Below, in pieces: positions 8,269 to 17,759 of a stretch of DNA of 43,371 nucleotides. A program made the translations under genes and the position numbers. The stretch covers positions 69,351 through 112,721 of the forward strand of contig JASLOE010000001.1 in NCBI GenBank assembly GCA_030745655.1, in the 5' to 3' direction. Under the pieces are notes generated by a model. It was not told where the DNA came from, ran no database searches, and saw only the letters and a list, made by a program, of their open reading frames with translations. The stretch is from Nitrososphaerales archaeon (GTDB lineage: Archaea > Thermoproteota > Nitrososphaeria > Nitrososphaerales > JACPRH01). Position 1 is the stretch's first letter. Each line of letters starts with the position of its first letter.

Positions 8269-8605
8269 GAAGCAAGAAAAGAAATGTAACGGTCCCCAGA
8301 GAATAGCCAAATATTGCCAAATAAGCAAATGAAGTAAAATCTGAACCTATAAGTGAAAATGCTGAGTAAGCGTGATATGCAAATATTAGAAGGTTGTATA
8401 AACCTGCAGCTAATGATACACTTCTTAAAATAACTATTTTTTTTCGCATAAAAATTAACACTGCAGAAAATAAACTGGCAATACCCGGTAGAACTAGTAG
8501 CAAATCACCTTGTTGTAATAGTACAATTGAAAACCAAAATATACTTGCCACTAAGAACAATAATGCTGTAATTTGTGAAAATCTTGAGATTCTTTCGCCT
8601 GTCAT
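8228..8605 (-). CDS. Small membrane protein, four predicted transmembrane segments
   Basis: The 125-residue protein is almost entirely hydrophobic with four segments separated by short loops (QQGDLLL, MRKKIVI, IGSDFTS). No family is recognised. The open frame begins with ATG and extends 41 nt into the convergent gene at 7684-8268. The overlap, together with similar membrane character, could mean a paired function, but nothing in the sequence proves this. Confidence 0.6.
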   Translation of the reverse strand: MTGERISRFSQITALLFLVASIFWFSIVLLQQGDLLLVLPGIASLFSAVLIFMRKKIVILRSVSLAAGLYNLLIFAYHAYSAFSLIGSDFTSFAYLAIFGYSLGTVTFLFLLLKVQSDSDVFRLS

Positions 8606-8737
8606 ATTCGTTTCGCTAATTACGGTTCAAGATATCAGAATTTAACCATTGCCCTCATAAAATCAAAATAATCAATACTTTACTTACATAATAATCATAT
8701 TAAAGATAGTGCTAAACAATATCCAAAGCAAATATAT

Positions 8738-8750
8738 CATTAAAATATAC
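8738..8750 (+). promoter_or_regulatory. Probable TATA box of polB
   Basis: The A/T-rich element CATTAAAATATAC lies 17-29 nt upstream of the TTG start of polB. This spacing fits transcription starting at or just before the start codon, i.e. a leaderless or nearly leaderless message. Confidence 0.4.
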
Positions 8751-8766
8751 AGCATTGGATTAAGTA

Positions 8767-11331
8767 TTGAAGACAGAGCAGACACAAGACTATGTTTCTG
8801 AGATGAAAAGCTCAGAAAAAAGCACCATCAATCTTAGTGAATCCATTTTGGTTTCAGCTACATATAACGGAAACAAAAAAGTGGCTGCACTAAAGTTTTA
8901 CAACACCGAGACAAAAAAAATTCATTATTGGTACGATAATACAGACCATAAACCATACTGTTTAGTTAAAATTGAATCGATATCTGATGAAACAATTAAT
9001 GATATTAAGAAAAGACCAGATATAAAAGATATCAAGAATATCAAAAAAAATGACCTCATAACTGATAAAGAGATAGACATGTTCAAAATTATTGCCACGG
9101 ACCCGCTTGCCATAGGAGGAGGTTTTAATAGAAAAAGTATAAGAGATACAGTAGAATCATGGGAAGCCGATATCAAATATTACGAAACTTATCTTTATGA
9201 TAAAGGATTTCCAATTGGTGCACATTATAGAATAAAGGAATCAAAAATAGTTCCTGTTAAGCATAAACTTCCTAAGGAAATGCAAAAAGGAGTTGAAAAA
9301 ACACTAGAAAAAGCTAAGTCATATCTCAAAAAAAGTATTCAAGAATGGGCAGAACTTCTAAGTCAACCTCTTCCAGAATTAAGGCGACTTGCACTTGATA
9401 TAGAAGTAGTACCAGAAGAGGAAAACAGGATACCTGACCCAAACGAAGCTGGTCAAGAAGTGATTGCAGTTAGTTTGGTGGGAAGTGATGGTCTCGGAAA
9501 GGTTCTGGTCCTTAGAAGGAGAGAATGCGCACAAAACGAAAAAAATAAGAATGAAGATTTTAAAACCATATTTTTTGATGATGAGAAAGATCTTCTCTCT
9601 GAAGTCTTTAAGCACATAGTTCAGTACCCTTTTATTTTAACATACAACGGTGATGACTTTGATCTTAACTATCTATATCACCGTGCTTTGAAATTAAAAA
9701 ATGGGTTCAAGTCAGAAGAAATACCAATATCCTTAGGAAATAATGTAGCATATGTAAGACCCGGCATTCATATCGACTTGTATAAGACATTCAATAACCG
9801 TTCAATACAAGGTTACGCCTTCAATAATAGATATACTGATCACACTTTGAATGGAGTAAGTAAAGCTCTACTCAACGAAGGAAAGATACAATTTGAAGGT
9901 ACAATTGGAGATTTGTCATATAACAAATTAGCCAAGTATTGTTATCAGGATTCTAAGATAACATATGGGCTGACAAGTTTCAGTGATGACCTCCTCATGA
10001 AACTCCTTCTAGTTATCTCTAGAGTAGCAAAGATGCCAATTGATGATGTAGCAAGACTTTCAGTGTCAAACTGGATAAGAAGTATGATGTATTTTGAACA
10101 CAGACAACAGAATGCCTTAATCCCAAGAAGAGGAGATCTGGCAGGTAAAGAACAGTCAGTGGCATCTGAAGCTATTATTAAAGGAAAGAAGTATAAAGGA
10201 GGAATCGTTGTTGAGCCTAAAAGTGGTGTCTATTTTGATGTTGCAGTTCTAGATTTTGCAAGCCTTTACCCAAGTCTAATTAAAGTACATAATCTTTCTT
10301 ACGAAACAGTAAGGTGCAAACATTCCAATTGTAAGTTGAATATGATACCTGAAACTAAACACTGGGCTTGTTCCAAAAGAAGAGGATTAACTTCAAATAT
10401 AATTGGTTCTCTGCGAGATATCAGGGTTGATTATTATAAACCTCTCTCAAAGAAACTGAGTTTAACGAACGAAGAAAGAGAATTAGCTAAAGTTGTTTCA
10501 CAAGCACTCAAAGTAATCTTAAATGCTAGCTACGGTGTTATGGGGGCAGAAATTTATCCACTATATTATCTTCCAGCAGCTGATGCAACAGCAGCATTGG
10601 GAAGATACTCGATAACTCACACGATAGAGAAGTGTGAGGAACTAAAAATAAATGTGATCTATGGAGATACTGATTCTTTGTTTCTCAAGAGTCCTACAGA
10701 AAACCAAGTTAAAACTATCACTCAGTGGGCAGAAAATGACCTGGGAATTGAACTTGATCTTGAGAAGGTATACAGATATGTAGCGTTTAGTGAAAGAAAA
10801 AAGAATTACTTAGGAGTGCTACCTGATGGTAGTGTTGATGTTAAGGGACTTACAGGAAAAAAAAGTCATACACCAGCCTTTATCCGAAAAGCATTCTATG
10901 AAACAATAGATATTCTAAGTAAAGTAATTACTGAGAAAGATTTCGAAAGTGCAAGGGAAGAGATAAAAGCATACCTTCGAGAAAAGTATCTGTTGTTGAA
11001 GAATAAAGAGATACCTATTGAAGATCTTGCATTTAATATCGTAATGAGTAAATCTCCAAAATCATATACTAAGACAAGACCCCAACACGTAAAAGCTGCC
11101 GAAATCCTAGTGGATCAAGGTCTAGAAATCAAAGCTGGAGATATAATCTCATTTGTAAAGACAACTAATGCAACTGGAGTAAAACCGGTAGCACTTGCAA
11201 ATACCCACGATGTTGATACCAAAAAATATGAAAATTATATGCGAAGTACATTTGATCAAATATTAAGCTCACTAGGCTATGATTTTGACGAGATTGTTGG
11301 TGCGACAAAATTAGAAGATTTCTTCTGGTAA
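8767..11331 (+). CDS. polB: Family B DNA polymerase
   Basis: The 854-residue replicative/repair polymerase has a 3'-5' exonuclease domain and a palm/fingers/thumb domain. Exo I is in LALDIEVVP (about residue 209), Exo II YNGDDFDLNYLY (about 291), Exo III YCYQDSKITYGL (about 391). Polymerase motif A is DFASLYPSL (about 497), motif B KVILNASYGVMG (about 582), motif C YGDTDSLFL (about 632), followed by ERKKNYLG. All catalytic acids are present, so it should be active in both polymerisation and proofreading. The start is TTG at 8767; an in-frame ATG 12 codons later is possible. It is transcribed alone. Confidence 0.96.
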   Translation: MKTEQTQDYVSEMKSSEKSTINLSESILVSATYNGNKKVAALKFYNTETKKIHYWYDNTDHKPYCLVKIESISDETINDIKKRPDIKDIKNIKKNDLITDKEIDMFKIIATDPLAIGGGFNRKSIRDTVESWEADIKYYETYLYDKGFPIGAHYRIKESKIVPVKHKLPKEMQKGVEKTLEKAKSYLKKSIQEWAELLSQPLPELRRLALDIEVVPEEENRIPDPNEAGQEVIAVSLVGSDGLGKVLVLRRRECAQNEKNKNEDFKTIFFDDEKDLLSEVFKHIVQYPFILTYNGDDFDLNYLYHRALKLKNGFKSEEIPISLGNNVAYVRPGIHIDLYKTFNNRSIQGYAFNNRYTDHTLNGVSKALLNEGKIQFEGTIGDLSYNKLAKYCYQDSKITYGLTSFSDDLLMKLLLVISRVAKMPIDDVARLSVSNWIRSMMYFEHRQQNALIPRRGDLAGKEQSVASEAIIKGKKYKGGIVVEPKSGVYFDVAVLDFASLYPSLIKVHNLSYETVRCKHSNCKLNMIPETKHWACSKRRGLTSNIIGSLRDIRVDYYKPLSKKLSLTNEERELAKVVSQALKVILNASYGVMGAEIYPLYYLPAADATAALGRYSITHTIEKCEELKINVIYGDTDSLFLKSPTENQVKTITQWAENDLGIELDLEKVYRYVAFSERKKNYLGVLPDGSVDVKGLTGKKSHTPAFIRKAFYETIDILSKVITEKDFESAREEIKAYLREKYLLLKNKEIPIEDLAFNIVMSKSPKSYTKTRPQHVKAAEILVDQGLEIKAGDIISFVKTTNATGVKPVALANTHDVDTKKYENYMRSTFDQILSSLGYDFDEIVGATKLEDFFW

Positions 11332-11468
11332 AATTAATAGCTTGATGAAATTCAAACAAAATAGACTCAAGCAGGTACATTAAGTTAATATGAATCAGAT
11401 CAAAATATACGATAATTCAGAGAATTGTTTCATAAGGAAATATTAGTATCCTTTTTTACCAGTCATAG

Positions 11469-12146
11469 ATGCATTTGAATTCAAGGATATTAGAAAAAAC
11501 ATCGGAACCTAATAAGATTAGCCTAGGAGTAATAATTCTTGCAGGAGGCAAAAGTAGCAGGATGAAATCCAATAAGGTTTTTCTCAAAATTAATGGTGAA
11601 CCATTATTAATGCATGTAGTTAGAGAGACATCTAAGATTTCCGATCATATTATAGTTGCAATAGGAAAATATGATAAAGAAGAAGATTACGCATCAATCC
11701 TCCCAAGATTTGTGAAAATAATCCATGACAAAACAGAAACAAAAGCCGCATCATATGGAATGCTTACTGGTCTCGAAGCAATAGAAACTGATTACGCAAT
11801 TATTCTTGCAGTTGATACACCCTTCATAAACATCAATGTGATCAAACAATTACATCTTGAAGTTCAAGGGTTTGATACTGCTATTCCAATCTGGCCCAAC
11901 GGTAATATTGAGCCACTATTTGCAGTTTATAATGTTGCAGCGACTCTTGTGGCAGTTAGGAATGCAGTCAAAGAAGGTGAGGTTCGAATAAAAGATGTGA
12001 TTAATAAACTAAGTCACATAAATTACGTTTCAATTGAAAGATTTACGGACTCAGCTACAAAGTTTAATTGTTTTTTTAATATCAATACACCTGAGGATTT
12101 TAAGAATGCTGAACAAGCATTGAGAAGAAAACACTCAACAAAGTAA
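11469..12146 (+). CDS. mobA: MobA-like molybdenum cofactor guanylyltransferase
   Basis: MobA transfers GMP from GTP to molybdopterin to form the guanine dinucleotide cofactor. The nucleotide-binding motif LAGGKSSRMKSNK lies near residue 25, the Asp of AVDTPF binds metal, and PNGNIEPLFAVY is the typical MobA WxxGxxEPL.A.Y segment. The 225-residue length fits. It precedes moeA and mobB on the same strand, which supports a cofactor role over a generic nucleotidyltransferase. A gap of about 190 nt separates it from moeA, so moeA may have its own promoter. Confidence 0.88.
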   Translation: MHLNSRILEKTSEPNKISLGVIILAGGKSSRMKSNKVFLKINGEPLLMHVVRETSKISDHIIVAIGKYDKEEDYASILPRFVKIIHDKTETKAASYGMLTGLEAIETDYAIILAVDTPFININVIKQLHLEVQGFDTAIPIWPNGNIEPLFAVYNVAATLVAVRNAVKEGEVRIKDVINKLSHINYVSIERFTDSATKFNCFFNINTPEDFKNAEQALRRKHSTK

Positions 12147-12169
12147 GAAATGATTATATCAAAAAACAC

Positions 12170-12182
12170 GTATACAGTATAC
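12170..12182. repeat. Short inverted repeat in the mobA-moeA gap
   Basis: GTATAC-A-GTATAC is a perfect 13-nt dyad (also a tandem GTATAC) located 24 nt after the mobA stop and about 160 nt before moeA. It could be an operator, but it is far from the moeA start and could be chance in AT-rich DNA. Confidence 0.25.
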
Positions 12183-12339
12183 ACAAACAGCCATGTCGAT
12201 CGGTAAGTATGGTCAGAGGAGCACATCAAAAAAGACTAATCTCAACATTAGATCAACCATAATAGGAATTTAAAAACAAGAAGTTTTTTTAGGATAACAA
12301 ATACTTTAGAATTGGTAAGTAAAAGGAGAAATTTATAGG

Positions 12340-13611
12340 ATGAAAAGTCAACAGCGGAGATTGTTTAATTTGATTAAATATAAAGAAGCTTTATCTAGAA
12401 TGAAAAAAGCTATCCCGAATAGAACACTTAAAGAAGAAAAAATAAAGAGTATAAAATCTTTGGGTAGAGTTTTAGCGGAAAATATAATTGCTAAAAAAGC
12501 ACTACCGGACCATGACTTTGCGGCTATGGATGGATACGCAGTTAAAACCAAAAATATTCAAAATGCTTCGGAAAATAATCCCATAGAACTCAATAGTATA
12601 GGAGAGCTATATCCTCCAGATTATCCAACTAAAGTATCTATAGGAGAATTTGAAGCAACATATGTGGCATGTGGTGCACCCATTCCAAGTGGAGCTGATG
12701 CAGTAGTCAAAGTGGAATTTACTAGAAGAGATAAAGAAAAAATAATAATAATGAAACAAATAGAAAAAAATAGAAATATTGCTAAAACCGGTGAAGATGT
12801 AAAGAAGAACGAGATAGTCCTTTCAAAAGGTCGCATCATAAGACCTCAAGATATAGGACTTTTAGTAGCAATGAACTTGGAATTTGTCAGTGTTATAAAA
12901 AAACCAAAGGTGGCAATAATATCTGTAGGAGATGAGTTATCAAAACCATTCGGAATACCCTCAAATAAAATTGTAAACAATAATGCTTACATAATTTCTA
13001 GTCTAGTTGAATACTTCAATGCCGAACCAACCATCATGGGTATCGCAAAAGATAAGATAGATAGTATAGAATATATGATAAGAACTAGTTTAGAAAAAGC
13101 TGACATTGTAATAACAATTGCAGGATGTTCAGTTGGACTCAAAGATTATGTGCCAGATGTTGTAGAAAAAATAGGTGACCCAGGGATTATTTTCCATGGA
13201 ATATCACTTAGTGCCGGAAAAGTTAGTGGGGTAGCTGTAGCTAAAGAAAAGCCAATAATCATGCTCCCGGGTCATGTTGGTTCAACTGTTGCTACGTTCT
13301 ACTTGTTGGTAACACCAATTCTAAATATGCAACTAGGTTTAGGTTTTTGCGATCTCCTTCCAAATATTAGAGGATTACTATCTGAAAAAGTCACTGCAAA
13401 ACCTGCAATAGACCTTGTTTTACCGGTTAAAGTGTATAAACAACTCGATAAATACCGAGTTGTACCACTAAAGAAACATCTATCAATATTGAAAAACTTA
13501 ACCGAAGCTAATGGTTACGCGTTTGTTTCTGCAGGTACAGAAAAGAAAAAGAATGACATTATAGATGTAAAGATATTTGGTGGGTTAGAGTTCTTTAATA
13601 TAGTGAGTTGA
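12340..13611 (+). CDS. moeA: Molybdopterin molybdenumtransferase MoeA
   Basis: MoeA inserts molybdate or tungstate into adenylylated molybdopterin. The 423-residue protein shows the N-terminal motif PDHDFAAMDGYAVK, the domain 2 segment CGAPIPSGADAVV, the MoaB/MogA-like domain 3 (KPKVAIISVGDEL ... CSVGLKDYVPDVV) and IIMLPGHVGS. A GGAG-containing element lies 12 nt before the ATG at 12340. Only one MoeA is present here, so whether it handles Mo or W cannot be told. The AOR homologue at the right edge would use tungsten if it follows its family. Confidence 0.93.
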   Translation: MKSQQRRLFNLIKYKEALSRMKKAIPNRTLKEEKIKSIKSLGRVLAENIIAKKALPDHDFAAMDGYAVKTKNIQNASENNPIELNSIGELYPPDYPTKVSIGEFEATYVACGAPIPSGADAVVKVEFTRRDKEKIIIMKQIEKNRNIAKTGEDVKKNEIVLSKGRIIRPQDIGLLVAMNLEFVSVIKKPKVAIISVGDELSKPFGIPSNKIVNNNAYIISSLVEYFNAEPTIMGIAKDKIDSIEYMIRTSLEKADIVITIAGCSVGLKDYVPDVVEKIGDPGIIFHGISLSAGKVSGVAVAKEKPIIMLPGHVGSTVATFYLLVTPILNMQLGLGFCDLLPNIRGLLSEKVTAKPAIDLVLPVKVYKQLDKYRVVPLKKHLSILKNLTEANGYAFVSAGTEKKKNDIIDVKIFGGLEFFNIVS

Positions 13612-13617
13612 ACATTC

Positions 13618-14169
13618 TTGAGGAAAATATTAGCCATAATTGGAACCAGTAAATCAGGAAAAACTTCAACTGTAGAATATCTTGTCACAAATCTAGTGAA
13701 AAAGGGATTAAAAATCGGTTCTGCAAAACATGTTCATCACCCTGATTTCTCAATAGATTTAGAAGGAAAAGATACATGGCGACATGCAAACGCAGGGTCT
13801 AAAAGAGTGATATGTTTATCTGAAGATGAGGTTACAATCATACGGAAGGAAAAAGGACCTGAATACAAACTTGATGACATATTAAAACTCTATCAAGATG
13901 ATGAGTTTGATTTAATTATTCTTGAAGGATTCCACTGGATTGTTTCAAGTAGGAATGAAGTAATGAAGATAATAACCGCAAAAGATGTAGAAGATGCCAA
14001 TAAACGACTGAATGGAACTATTCCACCAATCTTAGCAATTACAGGAAAGATATCCAATATACACAAGGGTAAATCAATCAAAGAAATACCAATAATCAAT
14101 ATCAAAGATGGAGGGGATCAACTACTTAATCTAGTCATGGATGAACTTCTTATAAATACAGACACTTAG
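13618..14169 (+). CDS. mobB: MobB-like molybdopterin-guanine dinucleotide biosynthesis GTPase
   Basis: The 183-residue P-loop protein has IIGTSKSGKTSTVEYL (Walker A) at its N-terminus, the MobB-typical SAKHVHHPDFSIDLEGKDTWRH split over the following segment, and DLIILEGFHW as Walker B. MobB assists MobA in MGD formation. The TTG start at 13618 lies 6 nt after the moeA stop, so the two are co-transcribed. The length and motifs match the family. Confidence 0.9.
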   Translation: MRKILAIIGTSKSGKTSTVEYLVTNLVKKGLKIGSAKHVHHPDFSIDLEGKDTWRHANAGSKRVICLSEDEVTIIRKEKGPEYKLDDILKLYQDDEFDLIILEGFHWIVSSRNEVMKIITAKDVEDANKRLNGTIPPILAITGKISNIHKGKSIKEIPIINIKDGGDQLLNLVMDELLINTDT

Positions 14170-14206
14170 ATAAAACTTATTTCAATTGAATTAATATTGT
14201 TAGTTG

Positions 14207-14212
14207 TTTTTT
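14207..14212 (+). terminator. T-run after the moeA-mobB genes
   Basis: Six consecutive T residues lie 37 nt past the mobB stop, in the short convergent gap to gatE. This is a typical archaeal U-tract termination signal; no hairpin is evident. Confidence 0.3.
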
Positions 14213-14263
14213 CTAGGTGTAAGATTATATCCATAATTTTTAAACGTTAAATTATCTGAATTT

Positions 14264-16171
14264 CTATTTATTGTCCAATGAAAGTGTTTTATTTAGTTCA
14301 GATTTCAAAATACTGCTCACTTTCTTTCCATCAACTCGACCTCTTGCATCAGACATAACTTGCCCCATAAGGTTACTGAAGGATGCAATACCTTTTTCGT
14401 CAATTAATTCTCTATTTTCATCTATAATTGTTTTTACTAATACAAATAATTTATTATCTGTTAATGCAGTCAATCCAATTTTTTCTATGGCTTCTTCAAC
14501 ATTCTTTACTTCCCTTTTTAGAATTAGCTCAAGAATCTGAGGGATAGCTTCTTTTGAAACTATTCCATTATCAAGCGTTGTAAATAATGACTTAACCATA
14601 GCAGCCGTAAGAATTGTGGTGTCTAGCCCTGCACGCGATAGGTTTACCACAGTTTCTGTTAACGTTGCCGCAATTAAACTTGATGGAACATTAGTGGTAT
14701 TAGCTAATTCTTCAAAGATATCTATGAATGATGAATCATATATTTGGATAGCGAGCTTACGGCTTAAAGAGAATTTTGAGATGTATTCCAATATCTGTTC
14801 CTCCCATGGTCGAGGAATATTTCGTTTTAATTCATTGACAAGTTTTGAACTTATCGTGATTGGGGGAATATCCGTTTCAGGATACATTCTAGCTGATCCA
14901 GGACGGGGTCTAATGAACCTGGTTTTTCCATCAGGAGTAGGTCCTCTAGTCTCAGCTGGTACACCACTAAAGGCAGATTGTATTCTTTTTTGAATTGCTT
15001 CTGAAGCTTTCTCTAACTTTCCCTTTTCACCTGATAAAAGCAAAAAACCATCCAATTCATTCAGATGCAATTTTTGCCTAATTTTTTTCACCTCAATAGA
15101 AGTAACTCCATGTCCTGGAATCTCATCTGAATGAAGCAGCCCACTGATTCCATAAAATCGTGCTACATCAGCCAATTCACGTCCAAATCTTACATCTGAA
15201 AATTCTTCAAAACTAAGAATACCTGAAAGCTTCTTAAGTTTTACAGCGTAGATTTTCATATCTTTCTTCAAAACTTTTTTCAGAATTGTATTGTTGTTTT
15301 TCTGAAATAAAGCCGTGATATCACTAGGTTTATTTTGAAAATCTTCAGGTATTAATCCTCTATTTATCAACTCATCTTTAAGATTAATTAGGCTCTTCTG
15401 TCTTAGAGCTTCAAAATTGATTATTTTCTCTAATAAATCGAGCCTTTGAACACCTTTCACTTCCACAACTTTGCCATCAAAAATTGAGATATTAACATCC
15501 TGCCTAATAGTTCCGAGTCCACGTGATACAAGTCGTGTTGATCTCATCAATCTACCCAATGCGTAAGCTATTTCTTGAACTTCTTTTGGAGTTGTTGTTA
15601 CTGGTGCTAAAGCAACCTCAACCAATGGCACACCTAATCGGTCTAAACCATAATTTCGTTTATTCTTTGAATCCCCCAATAACCTTGCTGCATCCTCCTC
15701 AAGGAATATTGCTTGGACAGGTACTGATCGATTACTTGTTTTTAACTCACCTCCAGTGGATACAACTAGAGTTCTCTGGAAACCTGTTGTGTTGGAACCA
15801 TCAATCACTATTTTCCGCATAACATGAAGCTCATTAATGGGATTTGAGCTGAGTGCTAAACCAATTATTAATGATGTTTTTACAGCTTCCATGCTTATTG
15901 AGTGCGGTGGTTCGTCATCTAATTCCACTAAGCAAGATGAATTTTCTCCAATTTCGTATTTTATTCTTAAATTCTTTTCAAACTCGAAACGTGCTGCTGG
16001 GTCTATTTTACCTAATTCGCTCTGGGTAGGTCTGAGAGTTCTATACATTGTGTTTACAAAGCTATCTTCGAATTTCTTGCATCTACAAAATAACTTCGTC
16101 GGAGTATTGAGCTGCTGATGGATTTCCAGTCCAACTTTCAAACCAATTTCTTCAGGTTCAAATAAACTCAT
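14264..16171 (-). CDS. gatE: Glutamyl-tRNA(Gln) amidotransferase subunit E
   Basis: GatE binds misacylated Glu-tRNA(Gln) and phosphorylates the glutamate for amidation in the archaeal GatDE complex. GLKVGLEIHQQLNT and the zinc-site region LFCRCKK near the N-terminus, SILF-type GatB fold segments, the insertion domain and the C-terminal YqeY-like tail are all present in about 635 residues. The longest open frame begins at 16228. The ATG at 16171 is preferred because a GGAG element lies 8 nt upstream and it yields the normal N-terminus. It overlaps gatD by 14 nt, implying translational coupling. Confidence 0.95.
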   Translation of the reverse strand: MSLFEPEEIGLKVGLEIHQQLNTPTKLFCRCKKFEDSFVNTMYRTLRPTQSELGKIDPAARFEFEKNLRIKYEIGENSSCLVELDDEPPHSISMEAVKTSLIIGLALSSNPINELHVMRKIVIDGSNTTGFQRTLVVSTGGELKTSNRSVPVQAIFLEEDAARLLGDSKNKRNYGLDRLGVPLVEVALAPVTTTPKEVQEIAYALGRLMRSTRLVSRGLGTIRQDVNISIFDGKVVEVKGVQRLDLLEKIINFEALRQKSLINLKDELINRGLIPEDFQNKPSDITALFQKNNNTILKKVLKKDMKIYAVKLKKLSGILSFEEFSDVRFGRELADVARFYGISGLLHSDEIPGHGVTSIEVKKIRQKLHLNELDGFLLLSGEKGKLEKASEAIQKRIQSAFSGVPAETRGPTPDGKTRFIRPRPGSARMYPETDIPPITISSKLVNELKRNIPRPWEEQILEYISKFSLSRKLAIQIYDSSFIDIFEELANTTNVPSSLIAATLTETVVNLSRAGLDTTILTAAMVKSLFTTLDNGIVSKEAIPQILELILKREVKNVEEAIEKIGLTALTDNKLFVLVKTIIDENRELIDEKGIASFSNLMGQVMSDARGRVDGKKVSSILKSELNKTLSLDNK

Positions 16172-17498
16172 ATTTTTTTCTCCTTTCGAAAGTAGATCTT
16201 TCCAGATATTCACCAGCAATATTTTCATGCATTAATATTTCGGCTTCTTTACCAGATTGAGCGTTTCCAAGAGCCCACATCATCTTCACCAATGCTGTTT
16301 CTGGAAGCATATCGCCTAGAGGAATCACGCCAATTTTTAGAAGGTCTCTTCCTGAATCATATACTGTTAAATTGACTCTCCCCCAGATACATTGAGAAGT
16401 CATTCCTACTAGAAGACCTTTTTTTACAGCATCATCAATAGATTGGTAACAATCCTCACCTAAATGACCTAGTCCGGTTCCTTCAAAAACTATCCCTCTA
16501 TATCCTGAATCTACGAGATGATCAATTAGCTTGTAATTGAAACTTGGATAAAATTTAATTAGAGCAACATCTTTTTCGAATTGGCACCTTACTTTAAATT
16601 GTAATGATGAATTTTTTAGTGGCAAGTCTTCTGTAAGAACCTCAACTTTCTCATCCTTGAAAAAAGCTACTGGTGAAACATCTATTGACTGAAACGCATC
16701 TCTTCTACTTGTATGATTTTTCCGAACTCGAGTACCCCGATGAATTGCAACAGTACTATCATTTACACTCCCATGCATTGCAACATAAACACCTGAAAAA
16801 GGGATTCTCGTCACACTTGCTACCGCACCAATAAGGTTCAATGCTGCATCTGAAGATGGTCTGTCAGTTGACCTCTGTGACCCAACCAAGATTATTGGAA
16901 CGGGTGAGTTTGAGAGTGCAAAACTAAGCGCTGCAGATGTATAACCCATAGTATCAGTTCCATGAGCTATGATGATTCCATCAAATCCTTCAGTGATTTC
17001 CTTCACGGTTTTTTCAGCTATTATATTCCAGTGATCTGCATTGATATGTTCACTATAGATATTCAAGAGCGGCTTAGTATGAATCTGAGCATATTTTCCA
17101 ATTTCTGGAACAATAGCATAAAGCTCATTAGTAGAAAATTGAGGATGAACACCCCCAGTTCGGTAATCCACTCTACTAGCAATAGTCCCTCCAGTTCCAA
17201 TAATAGCTACTTTCGGAAGTTTTGGATCCAATTTTGGTGTTTTAGGTGGTTGAAATGATGGGGCACTTCTTTTAGTAATTAGTTTTATAGATATAATTTT
17301 CTTAGTTCTTAATCCAACATTGTAACCATTACTCATTTTGATCACTATATGTTGGTCATCAGCATATTCATACCGTGGCATAAGAGATCCTTGAATTGAT
17401 CCATTGTTGGTTTTCACATCAATAAAATCACCGATAGAAACTTTTGATTTTGATAGTAAATTATATGATACTCCTTTATATCCTTGAATATCTGTCAA
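16158..17498 (-). CDS. gatD: Glutamyl-tRNA(Gln) amidotransferase subunit D (asparaginase-like)
   Basis: GatD releases ammonia from asparagine or glutamine for GatE. The 446-residue protein has an N-terminal SH3-like domain (about residues 1-75) and then an L-asparaginase domain with the nucleophile Thr in IIGTGGTIASRVD, the second Thr/Asp in IIAHGTDTMGYT, and VGSQRSTDRPSSDA. The TTG at 17498 is taken as start because an in-frame TGA lies only 6 codons upstream and no ATG is in frame. Presence of GatDE means Gln-tRNA is made by the indirect pathway. Confidence 0.95.
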   Translation of the reverse strand: MTDIQGYKGVSYNLLSKSKVSIGDFIDVKTNNGSIQGSLMPRYEYADDQHIVIKMSNGYNVGLRTKKIISIKLITKRSAPSFQPPKTPKLDPKLPKVAIIGTGGTIASRVDYRTGGVHPQFSTNELYAIVPEIGKYAQIHTKPLLNIYSEHINADHWNIIAEKTVKEITEGFDGIIIAHGTDTMGYTSAALSFALSNSPVPIILVGSQRSTDRPSSDAALNLIGAVASVTRIPFSGVYVAMHGSVNDSTVAIHRGTRVRKNHTSRRDAFQSIDVSPVAFFKDEKVEVLTEDLPLKNSSLQFKVRCQFEKDVALIKFYPSFNYKLIDHLVDSGYRGIVFEGTGLGHLGEDCYQSIDDAVKKGLLVGMTSQCIWGRVNLTVYDSGRDLLKIGVIPLGDMLPETALVKMMWALGNAQSGKEAEILMHENIAGEYLERSTFERRKKYEFI

Positions 17499-17666
17499 CG
17501 CTCTCGTAAAGGAGATTCATTCCACATGAATTAAACCTTTGATGTTTGTTTAAAGTAGAGTTTCTAGAAAGGAAGTCTAAAGACTTAATCAATAGAAAAC
17601 CTAGAATAAATGCAACATATTGAAGAACCCCAATATATCATACTGAGGTTAAGTACCTGACTGCAC

Positions 17667-17759
17667 CTAAATTCGACCATCCCACTTCATATCCGGGTGG
17701 CAAGTAGGTTCAGAAGCAAGTTCAATTCGTCCATTAGTTTTTTGCCAGAAGCTCTTCAC
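17667..17759 (-). CDS. Possible 30-codon small ORF overlapping the end of purA
   Basis: In the +1 frame relative to purA, a GTG at 17759 opens a 30-codon frame that overlaps purA by 26 nt and runs into the gap before gatD. The predicted peptide looks protein-like (segments GRIELASEPTCHPD and MKWDGRI) rather than AT-rich noise, and the stretch has a higher G+C content than the surrounding gap. I recognise no family. It may be a real small protein, a relic of a longer gene, or a structured RNA with chance coding. Confidence 0.3.
   Translation of the reverse strand: MKSFWQKTNGRIELASEPTCHPDMKWDGRI

Noticed and set aside
15523-16118. Antisense open frames opposite gatE
   Set aside because: They lie opposite strongly conserved coding sequence, have no protein-like composition or ribosome sites, and are reading-frame shadows.
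17641-17733. tRNA-like T-loop sequences in the purA-gatD gap
   Set aside because: GTTCAATTC (plus strand) and GTCGAATTT (minus strand) resemble T-loops, but no acceptor, D or anticodon stems can be built around them.
17734-17745. Slippery heptamer A AAA AAC directly before the purA stop, suggesting -1 frameshifting
   Set aside because: The -1 frame yields only about 16 further codons of AT-rich sequence, PurA is already full length, and such A-runs are common in AT-rich DNA.
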